Both the position numbers and the translations under genes were made by a program. From assembly GCA_963921935.1 (NCBI GenBank), contig OY998175.1:225764122-225828121 (forward strand): 64,000 bases of DNA, written 5' to 3'. Positions 1-10,757 of the stretch are shown piece by piece; the stretch's first letter is position 1, and each line of letters starts with the position of its first letter. The notes under the pieces were generated by a model, which saw nothing but the letters and a program-made list of their open reading frames with translations, was not told the DNA's origin and did no database searches. The DNA is from Galeruca laticollis. Lineage: Eukaryota > Arthropoda > Insecta > Coleoptera > Chrysomelidae.

Positions 1-1010
1 TATTTGTCTAATCGATTTTTTAGTATTTTTGCCAGAACTTTGTATGTTACATCTAAAAGTGCTATTCCGCGGTAGTTATCGCATTCTTCCTTGGCACCTT
101 TTTTGTGGATTGGAATGATTAATGCCTCGTTCCAATTTTTAGGGATTTTTTCTTCTCGCCATACTTGTTTCAACAACTGCCATATTCTCTCCGTCAATTG
201 TTCGCCTTCATATTTTAATATTTCTATTGGAATGTTGTTTTCTCATGCACTCTTATTATTCTTCATATGTTTTAAGCATTCTGTCACCTCCAGTTTTTTT
301 GGGGCTGTTATGGCTAGATCAACCTCATCACATTTTTCTTCCCCCATTTCATTATCATTTTCGCCTAGTTCTTCCTCACCATCATTTAGTAATTCCTCAA
401 AATACTGTGCAAATCTATTTATTTTTTCTTCCCTATCCCCTATTAGATATCCCTCTTTGCTTTTCAAAAAATAAGGTGCTTTCCGGTTGTGGCCTTTCCC
501 TTCTCTTATTTCATGATAAAAATTTCTCACTTCTTTATTTTTATAAGCTTCTTCAATTTTTATTAATTCCCTTTCAAAGTAATTTCTTTTGTTCTTTCTG
601 CATATTTGTTTAACTTCTTTCCTTGCTTTTTATACTCTAGTCTATTTTCTTCACTGTTTTCTTTTAATAGTCTTTGTCTGATTTTATTTCTTTTTTCCAA
701 CGCCTGTTTACATTGTTCATCAAACCACTTATCTTTTTTTCTTCCCTTGGGGCTCCCTAGTATCCTATTTGTTACATCTCTCATTACAGTTTCTATCTGT
801 GACCATTCTTCTTCTAGTTGCTCGACGCAAGGTCTTAAATTTAATTCTCTATTAATTTCTTGTTGGAAGTGATTTATTTTGGTCTCGTCCTTCAATTTTT
901 CTAAATCGTATTTTTTCCGTTTTTTTATCTTGTTCAATTTTAGGTGGCTTATCTTTATTCAGTTTTATAATTACTAAAAAGTGGTCACTATCTTTCATAG
1001 ATATGATTTT
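1..1010 (-). mobile_element. RTE-like LINE fragment (endonuclease tail, linker, start of RT)
   Basis: Read on the minus strand, this is the middle of a non-LTR retrotransposon. It opens near 1010 with the end of an AP-type endonuclease (motif KDSDHFLV). A charged linker follows (937-563, then 530-243), and then the first reverse transcriptase block with NYRGIALL near 1-90, which runs off the window edge. A frameshift lies near 595 and an in-frame TGA near 240, so this copy is dead. The 5' part is missing, as is usual for LINE insertions. It resembles the two longer RTE-like copies at 34373-38599 and 40156-44050 in domain order but differs in sequence. RTE membership is inferred from the RT motifs. 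Confidence 0.8.
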
Positions 1011-1029
1011 TTTTAATTTGTAACCTCAC

Positions 1030-1440
1030 TCCACTAAAAATGAGTTCGAATTTAGTACGCTACTGGTCGAGTTTTTGGGAAGGGGGGAAATGGGGGAAGG
1101 AGTCGTGGTAGAAGCCCCCCTCTAAAGGGGAGACAACGAAAAATCCTCTTTCGGAGATATGAGTTTTTTAAAATCGTGATCTCACAACACTCAAATGAAT
1201 TGGAATTTAGTATGCCTCTAGCTGAATTTAGGAAAGGAGGTGGAAATGTGGTTTCGAACGCATTCACCCTTCCCCTTCTTGAAAAATATCCAATACTTGT
1301 CAACGCGCGCATCAAGTTATCCAAGAAGGGGAAGGGTGAATCCAATTATTATATTCCCTTCTTGAATAACTTAATGTGCGTTACAAAGTAGTGGATATCT
1401 TTTAAGGGGAAGGGTGAATGCAATGATTATATTTCCTTCC
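1030..1440. repeat. Diverged duplication plus nested inverted repeats
   Basis: Segments near 1038-1100 and 1190-1250 are diverged copies of each other, about 155 bp apart; both contain GAATTTAGTA followed by a G-rich run. From 1258 to 1424 the segment CATTCACCCTTCCCC and its complement GGGGAAGGGTGAATGC face each other around a second inverted pair (about 1305-1385, AAGTTATCCAAGAAGGG and its partner). This could fold into a compound hairpin and may be a small non-coding (MITE-like) element. I see no coding content, and none between here and 1617. Confidence 0.5.
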
Positions 1441-1704
1441 CCTTCTTCAAATACACAATGTAAGGATATAATCATATATAAATGTGTTTATAATTTCATT
1501 TGTTTTCTTGAGTTTGGATTAATTGTACATAAAATGCCGCCAATTTGTATTACGAATCGCCAGTTAAACGGTGATATCAACTTCGAAGTTTGAGGGAGAA
1601 AACCATAGACAATAGTATAGTTTATTTACGATAAAAAGACGATGACGTTGCAAAACAAAATATTGTGACGTTGACAAGCTGTAGTTTTTTCCTTTACTTC
1701 ACGA

Positions 1705-2283
1705 AAACTAGAGTTTTAAATGAAACTCAACGTTTCTAGCTAATTCCACAATATAATCAAAAATGTTGAAAATTCTAAGAAATTGACAATTGTTTCGATA
1801 ACTGAATATCATCGTCAGAATGACAGAAGTTACATTTCATTTGATGCCTACCTGATGTTTAGTAGTTATTTTTCGCTAGACCAAGAACCAACCTACCTTG
1901 TGATTGACTTAATATATGTTAATAGAAAAAATAAGAAGACGTGATATTACAAATATTGAAGCTTAGATATTATTAGCCCTATGATGATATCCTGGATATC
2001 ATTTTTCCAATTAAGATCAGTATAACTGTGCAACGATATAGAAAACCAGGAAAACTATATCTGCTGATCTTTACAATTATTACTTAAGAAGACAGTTTAA
2101 TAGAGGAGAACTCCCTAGATTTATCTGTTCATTGACGACTTCATATTGTGGGTTTCTTAAGTGTCTTCTAATTTCCAAATCTTCAAGGAAATCCAGTTCT
2201 TGTTTCTTATCACAAATATGTAGTACTTCTAGTTCTGTGTTAGGTATCAATCTGATGTTAGTTTGACAGTTCTTCTTTTTCAT
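1705..2283 (-). mobile_element. Penelope-like element fragment (3' end)
   Basis: This stretch is closely similar to 16430-16950. It has the same terminal repeat, beginning near TTTTAAATGAAACT, and the same coding tail on the minus strand (2283-2080), ending in the residues GSSPLLNCLLK. Only the last 67 or so residues of the protein remain, so the reverse transcriptase and GIY-YIG domains are gone. It sits inside mariner-superfamily copy A and is therefore a later arrival. Confidence 0.75.
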
Positions 2284-2873
2284 TGTTCAGTGCCTCGTAG
2301 GGCGTAAGTCAAAAATATTTATTTAAAAATAAAAGGCTTGTATAATAGGCTTGATTAATTTAATATAAATATTTATTCATGAAAAACTATGGATAAGATA
2401 CAAGAAACAGTAACCAATCATTCTAAATTCGAATTAACATTTAATTATTTTACATAGAAGAGGGTTAAATGACGAACTGTAGGTCCTTATACCTTATTCT
2501 ATGCTCTATAGAACCATCTTCAAGAGCACTGCAAGGGTTTACGCTAAAAGGAATCAATACACGCTGTAATCATCGTCATGCAAATTTAAATATTGTTTCT
2601 TTATACAATATCTATTACATTTATTATAATAAAAATAGAATGGAAAAGAAAAATAGATACACGAAATAAAAATTTTGTTACAAGATATAAAAATAAAAAA
2701 TCTCCCATTTTATCAGTATTATTTATGTAGAGACACTGTGGTCGTTGTTTTAATTTGTGTAATATAAAATAACTGTACCTAATTAATTTAATAATAGTTA
2801 TTAGTGATTTTGAAAAGGTGGAAATAAAGCAAATTGGATAAAAATATACAAAAAATAAAACACAAGATTTCCA
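2284..2873. other. Non-coding interior of transposon copy A
   Basis: AT-rich sequence between the Penelope fragment and the transposase stop codon. I see no convincing gene, RNA or repeat in it. Confidence 0.4.
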
Positions 2874-4638
2874 CTACTCCACTACAAAATCATCACTATC
2901 TTCACCGTTACTGTCATAATTAATAGTAAGTAGAGGCACATCCTGTCTATCAAATACTACTTCTCTATCACACCCATTTTGTATAATTTTTTCAGTGTGC
3001 TCTACTGTCTTTGACCAAATATCAGGAGTCACTTTTTCTAAAGACTTTTCCCATACACCTATTGCTTGTTCTGTTGAAGAACCATCAGTTATCACATGAT
3101 CTCTATAAAAAAATTTAACTATGCCCCAAATATGTTCAATTGGGTTGAACATACAGTGGTGGTCGAAGCAATTTGTGACCATATTTTTCAGATAATATGT
3201 CAGCTTCATATACTGTTGGTGGTGTATTCCTACAAAAATGCATATATTTAAACAAAATAAGTTATCTAAGTATACCATAATATATTGAAAAATGTTTATA
3301 TCAACTTACCGTTGTACTAAATTCAATAATTGGGTTTTGAGGAAAGTATTTTCAAAAGGAATATCATTTTGTATCAACCAGTTCTGTATATCAGCCTTTT
3401 TGGTAGCTGTTGTTGGTACTTTATTGATCACTGTACTGTGATAACTTGCATTATCCATTACAATTGTGGCAGGTTCTTCCAAGTTCACTAAAAGCTGGTA
3501 TTCAAACCAATGCAAAAAAATTTCTCGGTTCATTTCACCGTGGTAATCACCATCTTGTTTTTTGGAAGAAAAAGCCAGCCCTGCTCCAGGAATAAATCCA
3601 GAAGAGGAACCAGCATGCGATACTATATACCTACAATGAGGAAATAACAAATTACTACTAGGTTTCCTAGATAGACTGCATAGCTCTAAACCACTATTAA
3701 TAATTATATAGATTTAAATAAAATAGTATGACTAGTAAATATTTAAAAAGGTCTTAAAATGGCAGGAATGTTAGTACATCATAAATTAATTGCTAAATTT
3801 TATTATTCAATTACCTTGGACCACCAATTTTGGTTTTTTTCACGCTTCTATGATTAGAATCTTGCCAAGAACGTCCAACAGTACCGTCTTTAAATATCCA
3901 GGTCTCATCCAAAAACACAAATTGATATAAACCTTCCCTTTTTTATCTTTATTCATGTAGAAAATATACATGTCTTAATGCAATATGTGGCAACTCCATT
4001 AAACCACGACGAGGATCATCTTTTTGGTATTTGAATCCAATATTTTTCACTATCTTCCAGAGTGATGTTAAACAATCATTAAAGAGTTCACGCTCCTGGA
4101 GTTTGTCTCTTAAAGTTTTCAAGGTTATGTGTTCCTCTGAAAAAATATTGTGTTAGTTAATTGTGAATAAAATAAAACAGTAAATTCAATATACTCACTG
4201 TTTCCATACAGTTCGTATATAACATTTCGGAAAGCATGTTGATCAAAGTTATCAATTTCAACAGTAGGTTTTATGCGTTGCCTCTTTTTAAGTGGGCTTT
4301 TAGGCTGTTCACCTCTATTATGCTTGGCGACAATACGGTTAACAGTGGTAACGCTAAGTTGTAAAGCTTCTGCAACTCTCTACAATATAATTACTTCAAT
4401 TTATGAAAGAATAATATATTATCAAGTTTAATTAACCTAACCTAACATTAAAAACATTTAATCATTTACATTTAAATATGTAACAATAATATTAATAAAG
4501 ATGAATACAAATAGCGAATATACTATTACTTACAGCAGTAAGCGGGAGAAGCGGGCCCCCATTTCGGCATTCTCGTTCAAAATAGCTCAACAAAGATGTT
4601 ACCATCTCTTTACATTTTCTGTTCAGCTGCTTCGGCAT
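2874..4638 (-). pseudogene. Spliced DDE transposase of copy A (decayed)
   Basis: Starting from an ATG at 4638 (MPKQLNRKCK), the coding parts are separated by short introns with GT...AG ends: about 4638-4534, 4383-4201, 4140-3834, 3632-3316 and 3230-2874. The order is helix-turn-helix (VAEALQLSVTTVNRIV), a first catalytic Asp in FLDETW, a second Asp in VMDNASYHS, and a Glu in NPIEHIWG. The D-to-E distance is about 80 residues, far longer than the 34 of classical Tc1/mariner. Frameshifts occur near 3950 (stop after HVYFLHE) and around 3145, so the copy is inactive. The closest relative in the window is the transposase at 11333-12709. Exon ends are my reading of splice signals. Confidence 0.7.
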
Positions 4639-4969
4639 GTTATTAACCACACACTGCAGATTTTCCTAAATAATTAGTTATGAAAATAACTGTTTTTTTA
4701 ATCTTAAAGAAGCAATGAATTTAAAAGCACCAAAAAAACTTGTAAATATTAGACGTTAGACGATAATCCAATGTCAATAAACGTCAAAACAAACTGGGGA
4801 GTTTTACCAGTTGATTTGACAACGTCTTGAAGTTTTGCCAACCCGTTAGCTGTAAATTGCCCTGGCTGTTGAGGATAAATTGTATTCACGGTTGGTAAAT
4901 TAATATTTATTCTGATAAGCAGGAAAGTAACTAAAAATTACATCATCGTCTTTTTATCGTAAATAAAGT

Positions 4970-5582
4970 ATATTAAACATTTATTTAATTATAATTACAA
5001 TAATATTATTAGATAAATATGTCACAAATTGTTTTATTAAATTGAAAAGAATAAATATTTGAAATATTTATGGGGAAAAGTTTCCAAACGGTTAGCGACA
5101 CTGCAGTATATTATTGTCGGTTGTCGAGTTTGACATTGACTTTCATAAATGTATTTGCGTTGAAAATAAAAGTAAGTTTTAATAATTTTAAAATTCATAT
5201 CTCAAAAAGTATTTGTTTTCGCAACTCGGTATAAAACGTTTTTATAATAAGAACTATCTGTAAAAAGATATGAAGCCCGAACTAGATTGAAGGCATTCCA
5301 AAGATGGACCAAAAATAATATAACAAAAAATATAATTCTGTTGACAATAATGATAATTCCCATTCAAATTATTAATTCCATTACTTCATCAAGTTTTTCA
5401 ACAATACATTGTTATTTTATGACTGATACAAAAGTGTACATTTTTTTAGTGTGAAAATATTTTACCACGCCATTTCCCACATTTACGAACAGTACTACTG
5501 TACTATGACAAAGTAGTGATCATCATCGTTTTATATTTAAAATTTTGATTTGGATGAAAATGAATCTTAAAATTATACTTAC
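4970..5582. other. ERMP1 intron sequence
   Basis: AT-rich sequence between transposon copy A and the ERMP1 exon-4 splice donor. I see no gene or clear repeat apart from short AT-rich runs. Confidence 0.5.
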
Positions 5583-5882
5583 CGAGTTTGAAATCGAACA
5601 TGCTCCATACGGCTGCAAAGAACGACAGGAACACTAAACCACTGTTTAAAACAGTGGATGTAGAATCTAAATATGATATCATGAACCAACCTAAGACATC
5701 ATAATAGACTACCTTTTGACCAGTTTGTAATTGGTTGTTTAGCTCTGGGGCGTTAGCTAAAATTTTGACTAGTTTTAAAGCGTTGTCTCCGACATGTTGG
5801 AAAGATCCGACGGGGATGTTTTTAAAATCGTCGTATTTCGTGTGATATCTGTAACCGTGTCGACAGAAAGCCATATCTAGAC
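5583..5882 (-). CDS. ERMP1: ERMP1 exon 4 (ER metallopeptidase)
   Basis: This 300-nt exon continues the M28-type peptidase encoded by exons 1-3 at 45062-46102. The acceptor lies at 5883 (TTTAAG before GTCTAG) and the donor at 5582 (G before GTAAGT). Joining exon 3 (ending ATTG) to this exon (starting GTCTAGAT) gives ...KLIGLDMAFCRHGY... without a gap or stop. It supplies the last metal-binding His in YHTKYD. It then enters the first membrane segments of the long C-terminal transmembrane half (WFMISYL, GLVFLSFFAAVW). Later exons must lie left of the window, so the following intron exceeds 5.5 kb. Confidence 0.93.
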
Positions 5883-6118
5883 CTTAAAAATATATTAAAG
5901 TTTAAGTAAAAATCCCGCTGTACCGGATGTCTGATAGAGAGATATAACCCGCTCTATCTCATGAACTATTGAGAAATTTAGGGAAAAATTTTGTACAACA
6001 AAATCTCATGCTGGAAATTATATCGTACACTGGTGCAGTCATCGAAGGCGACCCTGTCTAATTTGATATCTAAACTTAAAATTTTGACGAGAGTGCACGG
6101 ATTTCTAAGAAGGTCGAT

Positions 6119-6627
6119 TGTTTATTGGGATGACCTTTTTATTAGACTTGTTGATATTAATCATAAAATATAAGGAATGTCAGAGAGAACTGTCTAGAAA
6201 TGTAAAAAGTAATAAATGTCTATTTTCGCAAAGATGGAAATAATTCAGGTTAGATCCTTCTCAGAATTTAATAATTGGCGACGAGGATGGGATTCGAACC
6301 CAACAGTACCTCAAAGTAATCCAGGTTTATTGAATGAACGTTATTTAGGTGAACCAACACCTGATGCGTCACTATTACGACCTCAAAGAGAAAACATCCA
6401 CCTGTTTGGTCCAAAGACTACATAATGGCGTAAAATAAGAATTCAAGTGTGTGTTAACAGTAAATAGGAATGTTATATGTTTCAAAAGTTGTCTCTTTAT
6501 ATTGTAAAATAGTTTGTAATAAGGAGGGGAGAATTGTTGTGACCTTTGACTTATTGATATTAATCATAAAATATAAGGGATGTCAGAGAGAGAGATGTCA
6601 AGAAATGTAAAAAAGTAATAAATGTCT
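6119..6627 (+). mobile_element. TRIM-like miniature LTR retrotransposon (first part)
   Basis: A 5' LTR (about 6119-6275) is followed at once by a tRNA primer-binding site (6276-6301), about 220 bp of interior, a purine tract (AAGGAGGGGAGA near 6521) and a 3' LTR beginning at 6535. The two LTRs share TTGATATTAATCATAAAATA and the downstream AAGTAATAAATGTCT. The 3' LTR is broken at 6627 by a gypsy insertion and resumes at 10653-10705 (GATGGAAATAATTCAG and CTTCTCAGAATT), matching the end of the 5' LTR. No gag or pol is present; the interior has one open frame of 69 codons without recognisable similarity. It would have to be mobilised by another element's proteins. Confidence 0.72.
6276..6301 (+). 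other. Primer-binding site, tRNA-Ser type
   Basis: TGGCGACGAGGATGGGATTC and the next bases are the complement of a tRNA 3' end: CCA, a 7-bp acceptor strand reading CGTCCTC-type pairs, then the T-arm GGTTCGAATCC. From memory this matches eukaryotic tRNA-Ser with the GCT anticodon. Its place immediately after an LTR shows it primes minus-strand synthesis rather than being a tRNA gene. Confidence 0.75.
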
Positions 6628-6777
6628 TGTTATAAAGCAAAACCTGTCTTAATGAGGTTTTATTCAACTAAAATACAAATATCATTTTGAGTAAACAATT
6701 CACATAAACTGTAATGAGTAAAATAAAAATACATGATCTAATCAACACTGATAACTATATCACTGCTAACTATATCA
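6628..6777 (-). repeat. Gypsy 3' LTR
   Basis: This is the 150-bp long terminal repeat next to the purine tract. On the plus strand it begins TGTTATAAAG and ends ACTATATCA. It pairs with the repeat at 10492-10647. Confidence 0.9.
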
Positions 6778-6951
6778 CTCGCCCTCACTCTATTTTGAAA
6801 CATAATCTTTCAAATAGTCAGGACGTCTTGTTGGACGAGACGATCTTCGAAAGATCTTAGTTTGTTGGTATTGTGGAGGGTCGATCGGTTGAGATAAGAA
6901 GTCCACTTGGTGTTGGTTCTCTGCTCCTTCTTCTTCCGGGGTTGATACAGG

Positions 6952-9416
6952 TTATCGTGGGGTAGATATAGATCCTCGAGGGGTGGATACAGATTCTCGT
7001 GAGGTAGATATAGATTCAGGAGAGTCTAAATTAGTTTCGTTCTGTGCTTGAGGACTGTCTGCTTGATTTTCCTTTTCTTGTTCTTCGCCTAGTGGAGACT
7101 GCATTGATGATTCCCCTGCAGGTGCTAGGTTTCGTAGATTAACAGTTGTTTCCCTGCCATCAGGGAGACGGACCAAAGCGTAATCAGGGTTTGCCTCCAC
7201 TAGCGTGACTTCTTGCACCAAGGGGTCGTATTTACTTTGTCGAATGAAGTTCCGCCTCAAAACTTTGCCTGGAGAGAGAAGCCACGATGGGAGGGCAGTG
7301 CCAGTGACACCCCTCCTCTTATGGTAGAACATCCTCTCGTGTAGGGTAGCGTTGGTTGCCGTACAAAGCAGTGTTCTTATTGAGTGGAGAGCTTCCGGTA
7401 GTACTTTCTCCCATTGATTTACTGGCATCTGTTTGGACTTTAAAGCAAGGGATACAGTTTTCCAAATTATGCCGTTATATCTTTCAATTTGCCCATTCCC
7501 ACAGGGATTGTAGGGAGTTGTCCTGCTCGTGGCTATGTTTTTGGAGTGTAGAAATGTCTCGAATTCTCTTGATACAAATGACGTGCCTCTATCGGAATGG
7601 ATGTACGTGGGATAACCAAATACTGAGAATATTTGTGATAGTGATTGTATGACGGTTTGAGCTGATAGATCGGTGCACGGGATAGCAAAAGGAAATCTAG
7701 AATACTCATCAACGACCGTCAATAAATATTTACGACGAGTACTTGACGGGAGTGGCCCTTTAAAATCAATACTAAGGCGCTCAAAAGGTGATGTAGCTTT
7801 AATAAGGCTGTTGGTTTTCTTATTGTAAAATCTTGGTTTTATTTCTGCGCATATTTTGCATTTTGCCGTCATATTTTTGATTTCGTATAATGTATAGGGA
7901 AGATTCTGAACTTTAACGTAATGATTCATTCGTGCAATACCAGGATGGCATAGGGAATTATGAATTTCTTCCAATTTAGAATATGTGTTCGATGTGCAGC
8001 AAAATCTAGAAAATGCATCAGCCGAAAGGTTTTCCTTACCGGGCCTGTAAGTTATATCGAAATTGTACGGGGCTAACTTTAATCGCCATCTGGTAAATTT
8101 TTCATTCTTTATTTTCCCGGCATGTCTTAAGTCAAACATGTAGGAAACAGATTTTTGGTCAGTTACTAGTTGGAATTTACGTCCGATTAAGTAATATCTC
8201 CATTTACGGAGAGCTTCCATTATTGCATAAGCTTCCTTTTCAAATGCAGGATGATGTTGTTCGCTCTTCGATAGCGTCCTCGAAAAGAAAGCAACTGGTT
8301 TATGGTTCTGAGTGAGAATAACAGCTATAGCAACATCAGAGGCATCGGTTTCATCACAGAATGGAGAGTTTACTTCTACGTTAACTACAAATGCTTTGAG
8401 TATACAGGATCTAATATCATTGAAATCTTTGACTAAAATTTGATCAAGAGGGAAAGTCTTGCATTTAACTAACCTGTGAATTCTGTCAGAAAAATGAGGT
8501 ATCCACTTGGAATAGTAAGAAAACATTCCAAGTGCCCGTTGCAATGAAGATTTATTGGGAAATCTAATAATGGTTTCAAACGATCGGGGTCTGGGCGTAA
8601 GGTGTTATTTTCTATAAGATATCCTAAAAGCTTGATTGATTGCAAATTAAATTTAGATTTTTTTTATTGATGGTTAAACTTTTCTAGGTTTCCGTCATGT
8701 TCGGATTGAGTTTTCCCACTTACTGTCACGTCATCTAAGTAGGTATGAACTCCTTGAAGACCTTCTTTCGAAATTATTTCATCAATTTTTCTTTGGAAAG
8801 CAGCAACGCCGTTGGTTACGCCCATAGGTATTCTTTTAAATTGCCAAAGTTTTCCAGCAGCTTCAAATGCGGTACACGGCCGGTCTTTCTTCCTGATGAG
8901 GATTTGATAGTATGCACTTTTTAGGTCAATAGTGCTATGAAATTTGTATTTGGCCACACTTGATGCAATTTTCTCAATTGATGGTAATGGGTATGCGTCC
9001 AGCATTGTATATTTGTTGATAGTTTGAGAATAGTCAACGATCATTCTTTTTCTGTGAGTGCCATTTACAATGAGTACTTGAGCTCTCCAAGGGGATAGGC
9101 TTTCCACAATTATTCCGTCTTTCAAGAGACTCTGAACGTGTGATCTAATATAATTTTCGTCATCGTTGGAAAACCTTCTTGATTTAACAGCAATAGGGTG
9201 ATAATTGGGCGCTAGATGCTCAAAGAGGGACGCTGGCCCAACTTTAGCGCATGCTAAAAAGCTACTTATATTCAAAGTTGGTTTGTCACCGCCAAAGTTT
9301 ACTGACAAATTCGAGTGCTGTTTAAGAATGTCATGTCCGAGAATAATATCTGCACAACAATTTTTGAGGACACTTGAATTTAGAATAAGAATGGTTAAGA
9401 ATTTCCAAATCTCCAT
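6952..9416 (-). pseudogene. Gypsy pol: RT, RNase H, integrase (frameshifted)
   Basis: Frame 9416-8664 encodes reverse transcriptase with the active-site motif YLDD near 8735. Frame 8544-6952 (530 codons) continues with RNase H (ASDVAIAVIL, FEKEAYAI), the integrase zinc finger (H...H...CKIC), and the catalytic core with Asp in SIDFKGP, Asp in HSDRGTS and Glu in GNGQIERYNG. A chromodomain-less tail follows. The two frames are separated by about 120 bp containing a frameshift. All integrase catalytic residues remain. The C-terminus carries short repeats of the type STPRGSIS. Confidence 0.88.
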
Positions 9417-10453
9417 AACAGTAAGCTTTAACAGGTACCAGTAATGAGGATGAAGCCATACTGACCTTCGATTGTGTCGGGTGCAATTTGATCTTCAGAT
9501 TTGCGGCAAACAAGTCACCAATGTAGCTTTCTGTACTTCCGGTGTCGACGAGTGCTTCCGCCGAGTATCCGTTAATGGTTAATGTGATTACTGACTTGGA
9601 AAGACTAGTCGGTGAAGCCGCTGAAATTTTAGACTTTCGAGAATTAATGTTTTGAACTGATGCAAAAGTTGGAAAGTTGTCTTCTTCCAAAGAGTCGTCC
9701 CATTGTTTTGCGGCAGCAGAGGTTTTCGACTTGGATGACCTGCAAATCTTAGAGAAATGTCCTTTTTTATTGCACAATTTGCATATTTCTTCACGCGCAG
9801 GGCAAGATGAACGCATATGACGTTTATATCTACAGAAGAAACATTTCGACTTGTTGGTTGCAGCAGAAGTTAAGGGACTGTATAAGGTTTTCTCACGAGT
9901 CTCACTATTTGACGTTGAAGCTAACTGTGGTTGGAGGGTATTAAAGGACTCAGAAAATGTTTGTGCTGATTCGAGGGCACGTGCTTTATTAAATGTCTCT
10001 TCTAAATCTAAAGTTATATTTTCCAACAGTCTTTGTCGGATACTAGGGGTGATTAGTCCATTAATAAAAGTATCTCGAATGTATTCGTCCCTGTACTTCT
10101 CAGCGGTCACTGCTTTAAAACCACAGTCTGCTCTTAAAGCTCTTAACGATTGTATATACTGATCCACAGTTTCCCCTGACTGTTGACGTCTAGTCATAAG
10201 TCTGTACCTCGCATACACTTCATTCTTCGGTTTTATATAAAGAGAGTCTAGTCTTTCTATAGCCTTAGCATAAGATGAGTTCAAAAATGTTGTGACTCAC
10301 GTGATTGTAGAGTAATAGTAATTTGTCAGTTTCTTTAGCAGCAATTGTGTTAACAAAGGTTTCAAAGGTGGTCTTCCTGTAAGTCAATTGGGAAGTGGCA
10401 CAATGTGAGGTGTATTCGACTTCAAATCGTTCAGGCTTGAAATACTTGTCCAT
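9331..10453 (-). pseudogene. Gypsy gag and protease (frameshifted)
   Basis: The likely start is at 10453 (MDKYFKPERF), 39 bases from the 5' LTR. A frameshift near 10280 moves the reading to the frame 10284-9331. Two zinc knuckles of the form CX2CX4HX4C lie near 9845-9740 (CFFCRYKRH and CKLCNKKGH), typical of nucleocapsid. An aspartic protease motif (LVDTGSTESYIGD) follows near 9560. The frame then overlaps the start of the RT frame. The gene is homologous to gag-pol polyproteins but cannot give a full product. Confidence 0.85.
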
Positions 10454-10491
10454 TGTCTTGATTAGTATTTATTATTTATAGTTGAATAAAT

Positions 10492-10647
10492 TGTTATAAA
10501 GCAAAACCTGTCTTAATGAGGTTTTATTCAACTAAAATACAAGTATCATTTTGAGTAAACAATTCACATAAACTGTAATGAGTAACTGTCAAATAAAAAA
10601 ACATGATCTAATCAACACTGATAACTATATCACTGCTAACTATATCA
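10492..10647 (-). repeat. Gypsy 5' LTR
   Basis: This is the 156-bp partner of the left LTR and is nearly identical to it. The main difference is a 6-bp length change after GTAATGAGTAA. It is followed by the duplicated target TGTCT. Confidence 0.9.
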
Positions 10648-10652
10648 TGTCT

Positions 10653-10705
10653 ATTTTCAAAAAGATGGAAATAATTCAGTTTAGATCCTTCTCAGAATTG
10701 TAATA
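10653..10705 (+). mobile_element. TRIM-like element, end of 3' LTR
   Basis: Directly after the duplicated TGTCT, this piece reads on as ATTTTC...GATGGAAATAATTCAG...CTTCTCAGAATT. It is the counterpart of the 5' LTR end at about 6220-6273. Together with 6535-6627 it makes a complete 3' LTR. The exact last base is uncertain. Confidence 0.7.
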
Positions 10706-10757
10706 GTATTCTAGAAATTTCAGGAATCCGAATGTTCCAAAAAGGTTTTTAATACTA

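Larger units (their letters stand above)
1620..4968. mobile_element. Mariner-superfamily DNA transposon with long DD-E spacing (copy A)
   Basis: The element is bounded by inverted repeats: GTTTATTTACGATAAAAAGA at 1620 and its complement ending at 4968. The match covers about 26 bp with one mismatch, and a TA dinucleotide flanks each side (1618-1619 and 4969-4970), as expected for the Tc1/mariner superfamily. It carries one spliced transposase gene on the minus strand (2874-4638) and has received a Penelope-like fragment at about 1705-2283. It lies in the ERMP1 intron downstream of exon 4. Confidence 0.75.
6628..10647 (-). mobile_element. Ty3/gypsy LTR retrotransposon (full length, decayed)
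   Basis: The LTRs lie at 6628-6777 and 10492-10647. Both begin TGTTATAAAGC and end CTAACTATATCA on the plus strand. They differ by a few substitutions and one 6-bp length change. The 5-bp duplication TGTCT flanks the element (6623-6627 and 10648-10652). Coding runs right to left: gag, protease, RT, RNase H, integrase. A purine tract (GAGTGAGGGCGAG) precedes the left LTR on the coding strand. I found no sequence after the 5' LTR that clearly complements a tRNA 3' end. No env-like gene is present. It inserted into the 3' LTR of the TRIM-like element. Confidence 0.9.

Noticed and set aside
91..872. Plus-strand open frames rich in Phe, Ser and Cys
   Set aside because: Antisense of the LINE fragment at 1-1010.
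6270..6310. A tRNA-like T-arm and acceptor sequence suggesting a tRNA gene
   Set aside because: Only the 3' end of a tRNA (in complement) is present, directly after an LTR. It is a retrotransposon primer-binding site.
6952..10453. Gypsy element as a possible endogenous retrovirus
   Set aside because: No envelope-like open frame lies between integrase and the 3' LTR; only gag and pol are present.
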